Shown here: piece by piece, positions 1 through 8,553 of the stretch | How positions within the stretch are numbered: position 1 is the first letter of the stretch | Layout: every line of letters starts with the position of its first letter | NCBI GenBank assembly: GCA_016866755.1 | Contig: VGLK01000001.1 | Span: forward strand, 62,001 to 126,000 | DNA: 64,000 nt | Source: Candidatus Saccharimonadota bacterium | GTDB lineage: Bacteria; Patescibacteriota; Saccharimonadia; Saccharimonadales; Saccharimonadaceae | Direction: 5' to 3' | Notes under the pieces: generated by a model | The model's input: only the letters and a program-made list of their open reading frames with translations | Database searches by the model: none | What the model was told of the DNA's origin: nothing | Translations under genes and position numbers: made by a program

Positions 1-620
1 TCATCGGGCAGACTGCGAAGTAACTTGTGGAACGTGTGCGGTGTCCAGAAGACTTCTTCCAGTTGCAGCATCATGTACATTGCGATGCGTAGCGCTGTGC
101 CGTGGTGACCACGCAGCGACTCGGAGTCGTTGCCGAATTCACACAGCGTTTGCGCCATTTCTACCATGCCGATGGCATGTACACGGTCATCGTCACCTAT
201 GAACAACCGCTTCTCGAGCGGATTGACCTGCATGCGTGCCATCTCGAAAACGGTACTGTGCATGACTCGCGACAGCGCGCCATATTCGCTTTCCGCCCCT
301 TCGGGCTTGTAGTCATTAGTGGCAACTCGTGCAGACTCGTAGCCTGCCGACAACAGCATCAGTCGCAGAGCTACCATTTTCATGGTAGCCGACTTGCCGG
401 CGTCTTTGTGGCCGAGCACCAAACCGAAGGTGGAATGAATAATCCCCATCTCCTTAAGGAGCCACGGATCGAAGAAGAACGGCCGCCGCGAAAAGATATC
501 CACGCCGAGTGGTATACCGCCAAAACGAGTTCGCGCCGGTACATGGAACGGGTGTCCCATAACCATGTCACGGGTAGTGTTGGCGAACACCGAAGCATTG
601 ATGGGGGTAGTGATACCCAT
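1..620 (-). CDS. VirB4/TraC-like type IV secretion ATPase (N-terminal part, cut by window edge)
   Basis: An open frame runs from an ATG at 620 on the minus strand to the window edge, giving about 206 residues. A Shine-Dalgarno-like AAGGTGAGA precedes the ATG. A P-loop GHKDAGKSAT lies near residue 75, in a context (short beta strand, P-loop, long helix) typical of VirB4/TraC-like ATPases that power type IV secretion. The gene is last in a minus-strand series after an SCO6880-like gene, a pairing familiar from actinobacterial and saccharibacterial conjugation-like clusters. It probably acts at the inner face of the membrane. The Walker B part lies outside the window, so an FtsK/TraD-type coupling ATPase cannot be excluded. 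What is seen is the P-loop and the context; the VirB4 assignment is inference. Confidence 0.75.
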   Translation of the reverse strand, partial: MGITTPINASVFANTTRDMVMGHPFHVPARTRFGGIPLGVDIFSRRPFFFDPWLLKEMGIIHSTFGLVLGHKDAGKSATMKMVALRLMLLSAGYESARVATNDYKPEGAESEYGALSRVMHSTVFEMARMQVNPLEKRLFIGDDDRVHAIGMVEMAQTLCEFGNDSESLRGHHGTALRIAMYMMLQLEEVFWTPHTFHKLLRSLPD

Positions 621-759
621 GGTTCTCACCTTGCTTTCATTTATGATAACGGATGTTAAATTGCAGGGTGCGGATACGCCGCATAGTAGGGCGTTTATCT
701 ACGACACCCCAGATAAAACTACAGGTATAATAGGTTTAGCTGGAATGTAGTGTGCTTTT

Positions 760-799
760 CTCTCTGGGTGCGTAGCCGTACGGCCTTGCACCCAGAGAG
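760..799 (-). terminator. 12-bp stem hairpin between the SCO6880-like and VirB4-like genes
   Basis: Perfect inverted arms CTCTCTGGGTGC (760-771) and GCACCCAGAGAG (788-799) enclose a 16-nt loop that itself contains the palindrome GCCGTACGGC. The hairpin lies in the 208-nt gap between two secretion genes read on the minus strand. Only a short A-rich stretch follows it, so it may be an attenuator or mRNA-stabilising hairpin and not a strong terminator. Confidence 0.6.
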
Positions 800-828
800 A
801 GTTAGCATCACCTCCTATCTCAACAATT

Positions 829-2478
829 CTAGAGACGATTGATACCGAGACAACCCGAAATTGCTGCAGCAATTTGACGGCTCCCTCCCGTGATGACTTC
901 GGCATGAAAGCCGGCGCCAATAAGGGAGGCTCGAAGCTGCTTGCGCTGCCGGAGCAGGATACTCTCAGCTTCGGTGATATCGCCCCGTAGCGGGACGACG
1001 ACCGTGTGCAGTTGATTGTAGTGCTGGCCGATCGTTTGTCGTGAGACGAGATCGGTTCGCTCTGCAAGGTCTCGTTCGCGTCGCTGGCGCTTCGGGTTGT
1101 GAACGCGAGCACTGCCGTAAAACGCATCGTTGAAGTTCGCCATCATTCCTTGGGCAAACAGCAACTGGTGTGTTTCGGCGTTGCCAGACACCGCTTGACC
1201 AACCATGGCTTGACGTGTCCATACGCCGGGCTTAGGAAGATCGTGCAGTAGCCGGTAGTGCTCTGCGCTAACTGTCTCCGGTAGCTGGACAATTCGCATC
1301 ACGGAGATCAGGTTGTTGTCGAGCTGCACGTAGTGGTGCTCGGTGTTAACCTTGATGATTCGCTCTGGCCACGTTTTGAGCGCGGCGTCTAATCCATCGG
1401 CACCTGTTTCCTTCCAGATGGCATCAAGTTCCTCGTTGGAGCGAGGAATGATACCTTCGGCCTGTCTGGTGTAGTAATCTTGAATGCCAGCGACATCCCA
1501 GCCAGTGCGACACACTGTTGAATGCTCTGCCAGGCTGAGACTGCGAACGTTGCGCATGTCGAGCGTGCCACTGGAAGAAAGTTCTTCTACCAGCGTGCGT
1601 CCCAGTTCGGCAATCGGCAGCTCATGTAGCTGCTTGTCGCTGAGTTGACCATTTATCGCCCGCCGCCAGGCGGAGGAGCGTTTGATGGTGAGGATGATGA
1701 GGTACCACGGTGAAGCGGCACCAGCATTGTCCAGCATGGGTTGCAATTGCTCGGCGTATCTAGCCAACCACTTGGCCCGTTCGTAGCTTTCCGCCGATCC
1801 AACGAAAAGATCGGGGTGAAGCACGATTGGGTCGATATTTTTCCGCAAGTAGCCGTTCAGTTCCGCCAGATTGTTTGGTCCGGTGACACGAATAAGCGAC
1901 AGGCCTACGGAAAGGTTGGTCGTCTGAGCGATGATCCGGTCAAGGATTTCACCCAGCGTGTTAACGACGTCGTGCTGGCTTGCTCCCTTGTTGAAGAACG
2001 AGCCGCCATCTGCCGTGATGAATAGGTGGTCGTACGGACGGTCTAGCTCGTGAAGAAGGCTGAACACCTCTTCTTGTCCGCGAATTTCCGCCCGAACCTG
2101 CGTAAGGCTAAGCGGAAAAGGGCTACGACGCGATTTCGGCTTGAACAGCTTTCGTCGCATCCAGCGCTGGAACTTCGGACTCGTGTCGTCCTCTTCGCGT
2201 ACCCACACCACACCCTTTAAAACCCCCATGATGGTGAGTTCCATAAAGATGTCCGCAAATTCGCGGTAAAGCCGACCAAACCACTTGCGCGGCCGGTACA
2301 GCCAGGGGAGTAGAAAGAGCACTACGGCTACGCCAAAAATCTCGCGTGTCCATACGCCCACCGCGATGCCGAGCAGCACGATGAGTAGAAGCACGGTGAG
2401 ATCGAGCCGAGTCCAGTTGGTGAGGGACTTGCCCTGCAACCGGTTATTCGGTACTTTTTGCCAACCAATATCGGACAT
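829..2478 (-). CDS. SCO6880-like type IV secretion membrane protein
   Basis: A 549-residue protein with two close N-terminal membrane segments (about residues 28-62) followed by a long soluble domain. This layout matches the SCO6880/PrgI-associated family of actinobacterial conjugation systems, where the protein sits at the inner membrane next to the VirB4-like ATPase. The ATG at 2478 overlaps the stop codon of the upstream membrane-protein gene (TAATG), which implies translational coupling. Base composition is clearly richer in G+C than in the chromosomal genes after 5800. The long cytoplasmic part carries no catalytic motif that I recognise. The family call rests on topology, size and neighbours and is a moderate-confidence inference. 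Confidence 0.6.
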   Translation of the reverse strand: MSDIGWQKVPNNRLQGKSLTNWTRLDLTVLLLIVLLGIAVGVWTREIFGVAVVLFLLPWLYRPRKWFGRLYREFADIFMELTIMGVLKGVVWVREEDDTSPKFQRWMRRKLFKPKSRRSPFPLSLTQVRAEIRGQEEVFSLLHELDRPYDHLFITADGGSFFNKGASQHDVVNTLGEILDRIIAQTTNLSVGLSLIRVTGPNNLAELNGYLRKNIDPIVLHPDLFVGSAESYERAKWLARYAEQLQPMLDNAGAASPWYLIILTIKRSSAWRRAINGQLSDKQLHELPIAELGRTLVEELSSSGTLDMRNVRSLSLAEHSTVCRTGWDVAGIQDYYTRQAEGIIPRSNEELDAIWKETGADGLDAALKTWPERIIKVNTEHHYVQLDNNLISVMRIVQLPETVSAEHYRLLHDLPKPGVWTRQAMVGQAVSGNAETHQLLFAQGMMANFNDAFYGSARVHNPKRQRRERDLAERTDLVSRQTIGQHYNQLHTVVVPLRGDITEAESILLRQRKQLRASLIGAGFHAEVITGGSRQIAAAISGCLGINRL

Positions 2479-3599
2479 TATTCTGTCACCTCACTCTGTT
2501 TGTTCTTGCGGGCTTGCTGAAGCTTGTCGGCCCCCTTGATGGCCGCCCCGATGTAGGGGTGGCCGGTGGCCGCTGTAGCTGCCGTAGCGGAATCGATGGC
2601 GATGCGTGACAACTTCTTACGGAAGTCGCTCCCGTCATCTTCCTTGCTGGCTTTGCTCAGCGCGAGGCTAGCCGCTTCCGCGGCAGCCATCTTGCTGAAC
2701 GTCGAGACAACGCCACCCCTCCCGTCGGTTTCGGCGCCAATAGAGGCGTTGACAGAAACAGGTGATGAGCTGAACGTCTCGATTTTGTTACCAATGGTGG
2801 CAGTAACGCGTCCGGTGATCTCCGAAGACCCCCAGAGCGCCAACAGCCACAGCACTAGCGGTACCGCGAAAGCCATAAGCGCCGATGCAGCCATAGCGAT
2901 TGCTCGCCACAAGCTATTGTCGGAGCCCGGAAGGGCAGAAGGCAGGACGTAGATGAAAATCATCACCGGTCCAACGAAAACCGCCATGATGATGGTCGCG
3001 TTGCACATATCGATGATCCTGCGCCCCCACTTCGACCCCGCGAATGCCGCAGCAAGCGGGTAAAAAATGAGAGCGACCACTACTAAAATGTGGATTGCCC
3101 ACGCCACAGCTGCCGAAAACAAGACGAAAAGTGCCGAAAACCCTGCACTGAGCAGCTTGCCCGCAAAATGATCCGGGAATCTGCCGTGCAGCATCTCTGC
3201 AAGTTCCGGCGTGCCGGCCTCTGGGTTACCGGTGGAAAGGGCGGCAATGACCTGTATCAGCACGTCTGACAGCATCGAAAGCGCCACATAGATCGGAATG
3301 ACGAGCACGCCGAAAAACATGAGGACGATGATGCCGTACGAGAGGCCGCCGATCCACTGACTGTGTGAGCGGGTAGGGCGGAACATGGCGTAGAGCCCTA
3401 GCACGATAACGACGGCCATAACTAGTCGAATTGCTAAACCGAGTGTGCCACCGACCGTAGTCAAAAACCAGTCGTCTTGAAACAGTGTTGCAGACGGCAT
3501 GGCGTTCTGACCAAGAACCAACACCAAAGCGCTGAGAAGCGTGTTGTACCACTCAGCGAGGTTATCGGCCCAGTCGGTGAAATTAAAAGGGTTGAACAC
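2478..3599 (-). CDS. TrbL/VirB6-like polytopic membrane protein
   Basis: A 373-residue hydrophobic protein with about seven or eight membrane segments between residues 20 and 270, then a polar, Ser/Ala/Lys-rich cytoplasmic tail. This is the usual shape of TrbL/VirB6 inner-membrane channel proteins. It lies between the pilin-like gene and the SCO6880-like gene in the same direction. A good ribosome site (rc AAGGAGGTGAATCC) lies just before the ATG at 3599. It probably forms part of the secretion channel. The N-terminal segment NPFNFTDWADNLAEWYN resembles the opening of several saccharibacterial TrbL-like proteins only in style; no residue-level proof is available here. Confidence 0.6.
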   Translation of the reverse strand: MFNPFNFTDWADNLAEWYNTLLSALVLVLGQNAMPSATLFQDDWFLTTVGGTLGLAIRLVMAVVIVLGLYAMFRPTRSHSQWIGGLSYGIIVLMFFGVLVIPIYVALSMLSDVLIQVIAALSTGNPEAGTPELAEMLHGRFPDHFAGKLLSAGFSALFVLFSAAVAWAIHILVVVALIFYPLAAAFAGSKWGRRIIDMCNATIIMAVFVGPVMIFIYVLPSALPGSDNSLWRAIAMAASALMAFAVPLVLWLLALWGSSEITGRVTATIGNKIETFSSSPVSVNASIGAETDGRGGVVSTFSKMAAAEAASLALSKASKEDDGSDFRKKLSRIAIDSATAATAATGHPYIGAAIKGADKLQQARKNKQSEVTE

Positions 3600-3630
3600 G
3601 AGGATTCACCTCCTTAGTTGTCGTAAGCAG

Positions 3631-3672
3631 ACGGTGGGCGAGCGGCCTATAGGAGCGCTGCTCGCCCACCGT
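3631..3672 (-). terminator. Strong hairpin just downstream of the pilin-like gene
   Basis: Perfect 13-bp arms ACGGTGGGCGAGC (3631-3643) and GCTCGCCCACCGT (3660-3672) with a 16-nt loop sit between the pilin-like gene (stop at 3703) and the next gene of the operon (start 3599). There is no U-tract. A hairpin here could protect the 3' end of the pilin message or partly attenuate readthrough, so that the pilin is made in excess. Confidence 0.7.
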
Positions 3673-3702
3673 ACTTGAGATGCGGCCACAGGTGGCTGGT
3701 TC

Positions 3703-4131
3703 TTACCACGTCCACATGCCCTCGGGGCAGATGAGCGCGCTTCCCCACTGAATGGCCACCCAGACGAGACCGAGTACGATCGGCAAGCCGACGACGATCG
3801 CGATGATCATCGCCAGCCGCGTCATCCACTCGGCACCCTTCTTGCGAGCGGCACTGAGCATCAGCAGGACTCCGAACAGCACGACCAAGGCCAGGGCGAC
3901 CGGCACCATCAGGGCACCGACGGCACCGATGGCATCCACCATCGGATCCCGGATCTGATCCAGGATGAGGTTGTTGGTGGGAATGCAGCCGGTGACATCC
4001 GTCTCGACTCCGGGGTTGTCCGGGTTCGGGGCGGGCGGTGCGGCCAAGGCGGCCGGCATGGTCATCATGCTGAGCACGAATGCCAACACGATGACGTAGA
4101 GGCCGCGGGTGCGGCGCTGAGCAGTGTTCAT
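3703..4131 (-). CDS. VirB2/TrbC-like pilin or small secreted-membrane protein
   Basis: From the ATG at 4131 the product is 142 residues: a basic N-terminus, a hydrophobic signal segment ending MPAALAAPP (cleavage likely after ALA), a short mature region with two cysteines far apart, and two membrane segments (about residues 65-90 and 100-125). This is the layout of VirB2/TrbC-type pilins. AAGGAG lies 6 nt before this ATG. A second in-frame ATG at 4203 also has AAGGAG 8 nt upstream and would add 24 residues, so the start is uncertain. It lies between the ParA-like gene and the TrbL-like gene, and a strong hairpin follows it, fitting a product made in larger amounts. Family membership is inferred from topology and context. 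Confidence 0.6.
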   Translation of the reverse strand: MNTAQRRTRGLYVIVLAFVLSMMTMPAALAAPPAPNPDNPGVETDVTGCIPTNNLILDQIRDPMVDAIGAVGALMVPVALALVVLFGVLLMLSAARKKGAEWMTRLAMIIAIVVGLPIVLGLVWVAIQWGSALICPEGMWTW

Positions 4132-4218
4132 GACGAACTCCTTCTTGGTAGTGGGCAGCGCGCTGGTGCGGTTGCCGCGGGGGGTGAAAGGGGTGTTACT
4201 CATGATGGAAACTCCTTT

Positions 4219-5484
4219 TTATGATCGAGCGGCAGGCGCAGGAACGTCGGTTGTCTCGGGTTCGAACGGGTTTTGATCCGCGGTGTCGTCTGTCGGTGTC
4301 TCGTCGAAGGACTTGACGATGGACAGGCGAGCGACGTTGCGGATTTCGCTCTCGCCCTTGAGCTCATCGCGCGGGTTCGCCACGTTGTAGCTCATGAGGG
4401 CGTCCGCCACCACGCGGAGCAACCAAGTCCACGCGTAGTGAACCTTGGCCGGCACCTTGGTGGAATCGACGCGCTGGCTGTCGTGCAGCCGCTGGTTGTA
4501 GGGAATCAGCACCACGTGCTCCGGCTCCAGCCCAAACTTCTCGGCCATCTCGTACTGAGTGCGGCGGTTGAAGTGTTTGGGAGTGACGGAGTTGAGCATC
4601 ACGATGGTCGTGTGGCCGTCCGTGCGCTGGCGCAGCTTGTACGGCCCGTACTTGAGTGCCTCGGTGATGCCGTGGATGTCGTCCTCGGCATTGAGATGGG
4701 CGGACAGAATCGTCACCCCCGAAGCCTTGACGGCTCCAATGGTGTTCTGCTCCTTGATGCCCGGCGCTGCATCGATGATGAGGGTGTCGGTCGGCTTCTT
4801 CAGCGTTCTTACTACCTTCTCCATCTGCTCGTCGTTGATCTCGACGCCCTCGGCGTTGGGCAGTACGTAGGCTTTCGACAGGGAGTCGATCGCCACGAGT
4901 TGCATCAGCTGATCCTTCGTCGGCTCGAACTCGTGGTTCAATATCAGCTCCATCATCTGCTTTGCGAGCAGTGCGTCGGAGCCGTCGAGTTCGATGCCGT
5001 GACGACGACCGAGCGACGTGTTGCTGGTGTCGTCGTCGAGGCCCAGGCTCACCAAGTCGATGAACCACGCGAAGTAGAAGTTGAGCCAGCTCGCCGCTGT
5101 GGACTTGCCGGTACCACCCTTGAGGGCGGCCGAGACGATGATGCCTCGCACCCACTTGCGAATGGAGTTGACGTACTTGATGTTGAGCACGGCCTCGCGC
5201 ATGTAGTTGCCCACAAAGCGCGGCGCTGGCCACTTGATCCACTTGCGGTTGTACAGCCGCAGTGCGGTGTAGAAGAACCAGTAGAGGCTGGCCCAACCGA
5301 ACGTCTTGGGGCAGGAAGCCATCACCCATGGGGGTGTGGGCTCCTTCTGCTTCTTCTGACGCTGGGCCTTGGGCGGCTTCGACTGCTTCGTCTTCGTCTT
5401 GTTGACCGTAGAATTGCTCTCGTCGCCAGTGGCGATGGAGCTGCTTCCGCGGACCATGTTGGTGTTTCCAGCTGGTGAAGACAT
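4219..5484 (-). CDS. ParA/MinD-family ATPase of the secretion cluster
   Basis: A 421-residue protein. After a Lys/Gln-rich N-terminus comes a deviant Walker A KGGTGKST near residue 135, followed by DDDTSNTS and a Walker B-like TLIIDAAPG near residue 240, which define a ParA/MinD-type P-loop ATPase. These proteins bind ATP as dimers and position DNA, plasmids or machines in the cell. Here it heads the secretion operon, so it may place the apparatus or act in DNA handling. The ATG at 5484 is preferred to an upstream TTG at 5538 because the extra 18 residues look non-coding. GC content is high, as in the rest of the operon. No ParB partner is seen in the window. Confidence 0.8.
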   Translation of the reverse strand: MSSPAGNTNMVRGSSSIATGDESNSTVNKTKTKQSKPPKAQRQKKQKEPTPPWVMASCPKTFGWASLYWFFYTALRLYNRKWIKWPAPRFVGNYMREAVLNIKYVNSIRKWVRGIIVSAALKGGTGKSTAASWLNFYFAWFIDLVSLGLDDDTSNTSLGRRHGIELDGSDALLAKQMMELILNHEFEPTKDQLMQLVAIDSLSKAYVLPNAEGVEINDEQMEKVVRTLKKPTDTLIIDAAPGIKEQNTIGAVKASGVTILSAHLNAEDDIHGITEALKYGPYKLRQRTDGHTTIVMLNSVTPKHFNRRTQYEMAEKFGLEPEHVVLIPYNQRLHDSQRVDSTKVPAKVHYAWTWLLRVVADALMSYNVANPRDELKGESEIRNVARLSIVKSFDETPTDDTADQNPFEPETTDVPAPAARS

Positions 5485-5817
5485 GTCAATATCTTTCTCT
5501 AGAATCGGATTGTAAAGGTGATGCCACAGTAAACTCAAGCCGCATACACAAGGCTTTGCAGCGAATTTACTGTCCGGATTTTTGTCCGGTCATAAGATTG
5601 CCTAAAGCACACAGCAAGGCGGTGGCAATCTTTAAATCGAACAAAAAATACTGCGACGTGAGTTGTGTTAATAGGTACTGATTTTTGTTTTATATTATAT
5701 CATTTTTTGATTATCAATGCAATAAATTTGCCTAATAATATATTATTTATGTCAAGTAAGATTTACATCACCATAAAACACGTCTTCTGCTATTAAAAAA
5801 CGGTATACTTATAACAG
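5485..5817. other. AT-rich spacer between GC-rich secretion operon and uvrC
   Basis: No convincing gene. Composition falls abruptly from GC-rich to very AT-rich after about 5540, marking the compositional edge of the secretion module. It should hold the divergent promoters of the ParA-like gene and uvrC; only the uvrC -10 box is clear. Confidence 0.6.
5804..5809 (+). promoter_or_regulatory. -10 box of uvrC, leaderless arrangement
   Basis: TATACT ends 8 nt before the uvrC ATG and no Shine-Dalgarno sequence is present. Transcription would start at or within a base or two of the start codon. The same spacing recurs at many genes in this window. Confidence 0.6.
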
Positions 5818-7344
5818 ATGAATGCTCAATTAGCCGACAAACTAAAGCAATTACCGCGCAGCCCGGGTGTCTATTTTCATAAAGATATTAGCGGTGAAAT
5901 TATTTATGTTGGCAAAGCGGCCGTGTTAAAAAATAGAGTGCGACAATATTTTCAGTCATCGCGTGATATGGACACGAAAACTAGAGCACTTGTTGCAGAA
6001 ATTGTTGATACCGATTGGGTTGAAACAGAGAGTGAAATTGATGCGCTGTTTTTGGAAAGCGAAATGGTTAAGCGGTATATGCCGCGCTACAATATTTTGC
6101 TGCGTGACGACAAAAGCTCGCTATTTGTACGTATAGACATGCAGTCTCAGTGGCCGCATGTAAGTTTTACGCGGAATCCGAGTGATGACGGTGCTGATTA
6201 TTACGGGCCATTTTACAATGGGTATGCCGTAAGAAAGGCGCTGCGTTATTTGCGTAAAACTTATCCGTATTACACGGCGCCTCCACGCCCTAATGCTCGA
6301 CCAAGTTTAGATTCGCATCTTGGCTTAGCTCCCAGTCCAAACACAACCAGCGAAGAGTATAAATACTCATTACGGCAACTGGTGCGTTACATTAAAGGCG
6401 ACAGAGTTGCTTTAGTGCGTGAGTTAGAGCGCGAAATGAAAAAAGCCGCAAGTGAAGAACGATTTGAAGAAGCTGCCACCTTGCGTAATCGCATGCGTAA
6501 CTTAGCTGAACTAAAGCGCCGAATAATGTTTGGCGATAAAGAATTTCTTGATCTATCAAAAGATGCCGCGCTTGGCGATCTTGTAGAGTTATTAAATTTA
6601 AACGCAACACCAAAGCGGATAGAAGGCTACGACATTAGTCATATGGGTGGTACTAATGTGGTGGCGAGTATGGTGGTGTTTTCTAATGGCGTGAGCGATC
6701 GTTCGCAGTACCGTAAGTTTAAAACAAAAATTGAACATAACAACGATTTTTATAATATGAACGAAACTATTCTCAGGCGTTTTAGTCCTAAAAACCTCCA
6801 GTCGTGGGGAGCGCCTAATCTTGTAGTAATTGATGGCGGTAAAGGGCAGCTAGATGCCGCATTAAAAGCGCGTAACGAACGCGAAAATGTCGTGCCGTTT
6901 ATTGGTCTTGCTAAGCGCGAAGAGCAAATTGTAGTGCATCATGCGTGGTCGAACGTAGAAATTAATCGCCAAAAAGTTGAAGCGCTTGGTGGCTATATAA
7001 CGGCTTCGGCTGAATTTTCGTTAATTAATCTGCCACATACTTCGCATATTGTAAAATTGCTTCAGCGTATACGCGATGAATCACACCGATTTGCCGTAAG
7101 TTATCATTCAGTATTAAAGCGAAAAAAACAAACCGAAAGCAGCCTAGAGCAAATACCAGGTGTTGGTCCGGCCACACGAAAAAAGCTTATTAAATATTTT
7201 GGAAGCATGCGGGGACTTGCACAGGCCTCTGAAAGTGATATTGCCGAGCTTATTGGTGAAAGTAAGGCAAAAATGATAATAAAATATGTTGATAAAGCGC
7301 CTCATCAAGCGAATAGGGCAAAAGAAACGAGTGGAGATGCATAA
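5818..7344 (+). CDS. uvrC: UvrC, excinuclease ABC nuclease subunit, cysteine-free
   Basis: A 508-residue UvrC, shorter than the usual 600 or so. The N-terminal GIY-YIG nuclease is visible (PGVYFHKD, then IIYVGKA), followed by the UvrB-binding UVR segment (EEAATLRNRM), the RNase H-like domain (IEGYDISH, VVIDGGKGQLDAA) and a C-terminal helix-hairpin-helix (IPGVGPATRKKLIKYFG). It makes the dual incisions of nucleotide excision repair with UvrB. The loop that carries four Fe-S ligand cysteines in most UvrC proteins reads RPSLDSHLGLAPSP here, and the whole protein contains no cysteine. The gene is first in a run with the downstream aminopeptidase, which overlaps its stop codon. Confidence 0.95.
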   Translation: MNAQLADKLKQLPRSPGVYFHKDISGEIIYVGKAAVLKNRVRQYFQSSRDMDTKTRALVAEIVDTDWVETESEIDALFLESEMVKRYMPRYNILLRDDKSSLFVRIDMQSQWPHVSFTRNPSDDGADYYGPFYNGYAVRKALRYLRKTYPYYTAPPRPNARPSLDSHLGLAPSPNTTSEEYKYSLRQLVRYIKGDRVALVRELEREMKKAASEERFEEAATLRNRMRNLAELKRRIMFGDKEFLDLSKDAALGDLVELLNLNATPKRIEGYDISHMGGTNVVASMVVFSNGVSDRSQYRKFKTKIEHNNDFYNMNETILRRFSPKNLQSWGAPNLVVIDGGKGQLDAALKARNERENVVPFIGLAKREEQIVVHHAWSNVEINRQKVEALGGYITASAEFSLINLPHTSHIVKLLQRIRDESHRFAVSYHSVLKRKKQTESSLEQIPGVGPATRKKLIKYFGSMRGLAQASESDIAELIGESKAKMIIKYVDKAPHQANRAKETSGDA

Positions 7345-8527
7345 AGACTTTTTTACAGAAAATAGACTACGGCTAAAGGGTGCCTTGCAGGGAGGTATTG
7401 CGGTAGTGGCTGCTTACGATAAGATGCAGTCAAAAGCCGATATGGCTGCGCCCTACAGGCAAGAATCAACGTTCTGGTGGCTGACCGGCATTAACTTTCC
7501 TGGTTGGATTTTAGTGTTAGATGGTGAGTCTGGAAGTGAGTTTTTAGTTCGACCCGCACTGTCAAGAACAGAAAAACTATTTGAGTCGTGGTTGGACGAT
7601 ACTGCGGCAACCGAGATTAGTGGTATTGCAACTATACTATCTCGGGTCGAGTATGTAGCTCGACTTAAGCTGCAATCTGCAAAAACTTTTTTTGCACCAA
7701 AAGCTTTTACTTACGCAGATATTGGCGCGCAGCCAAACCCTGCTACTGCGCACATTCGTACTGAGCTAGAGAGATTTAGTGTGAAAGACTTAGAGCCGGT
7801 GGTTTTACCTTTGCGCGCTATTAAATCATCCGCTGAAATTAATGCAATTCAGCATTCAATAGATTTAACAACCAAGGCCTTTAATAAAATTTATCAATCC
7901 TTAAGTGCGCAAAAAAATGAAGCGCAAATATCGGCAGAGTTGAGTTATGAATTTTTGTGTCGGGGTGCAAAGCATGCCTACGACCCAATTGTAGCGGCTG
8001 GCAAAAACGCCTGTACGCTGCACTACACTTCAACTAATCTCGCACCAATAAAAAATGGCTTAGTGCTGATTGATGTAGGTGCTGAATACAATGGCTACGC
8101 CGCAGACATTACTCGCACGTACGCGATTGGTAGCCTTTCGCACAGAGAGCGGGCGGTTCACCAAGAGGTGGCACATGCGCATGCTGATATTATTGCCATG
8201 ATTGCACCGGGGGTTGGACTGACCGACTATCTTGCGCAGGTAGATACGCGCATGAAGTTAGCGTTAAAAAATCTTGGTTTACTTACAAACGATAATAGTG
8301 AAGAGGCGTATCGACGCTATTTTCCGCATGCTATTTCGCACGGGTTAGGCGTAGATGTACACGATTCGCTTGGCGGCTATAAGGAATTTATACCGGGCAT
8401 GGTGTTAACGGTAGAGCCGGGAATTTATGTGCCAGAATGGTCACTGGGTGTGCGGATTGAAGATGACATTGCGGTAACAGGCGACGGGCAGCACAATTTA
8501 TCATGCGCGCTATCGACAGATTTTTAA
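7337..8527 (+). CDS. pepP: Xaa-Pro aminopeptidase, M24B family (PepP-like)
   Basis: The chosen ATG at 7337 overlaps the uvrC stop codon, giving a 396-residue protein. An N-terminal creatinase-type domain (FWWLTGINFPGW) is followed by the pita-bread metallopeptidase fold. The five metal ligands can be read: Asp in LIDVGAEYNGYAADITRTY (two), His in HAISHGLGVDVHD, Glu in TVEPGIY and Glu in GVRIEDD. It removes N-terminal residues before proline, probably in the cytoplasm, which suits a peptide-scavenging epibiont. Translation is likely coupled to uvrC. Confidence 0.9.
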   Translation: MHKDFFTENRLRLKGALQGGIAVVAAYDKMQSKADMAAPYRQESTFWWLTGINFPGWILVLDGESGSEFLVRPALSRTEKLFESWLDDTAATEISGIATILSRVEYVARLKLQSAKTFFAPKAFTYADIGAQPNPATAHIRTELERFSVKDLEPVVLPLRAIKSSAEINAIQHSIDLTTKAFNKIYQSLSAQKNEAQISAELSYEFLCRGAKHAYDPIVAAGKNACTLHYTSTNLAPIKNGLVLIDVGAEYNGYAADITRTYAIGSLSHRERAVHQEVAHAHADIIAMIAPGVGLTDYLAQVDTRMKLALKNLGLLTNDNSEEAYRRYFPHAISHGLGVDVHDSLGGYKEFIPGMVLTVEPGIYVPEWSLGVRIEDDIAVTGDGQHNLSCALSTDF

Positions 8528-8553
8528 GCTGTTTGCTATACTTACAAGAGATT

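Noticed and set aside
4273-5478. A 401-residue plus-strand frame opposite the ParA gene.
   Set aside because: It is a shadow of the GC-rich ParA coding strand; low-complexity Val/Leu/Arg content and no domain.
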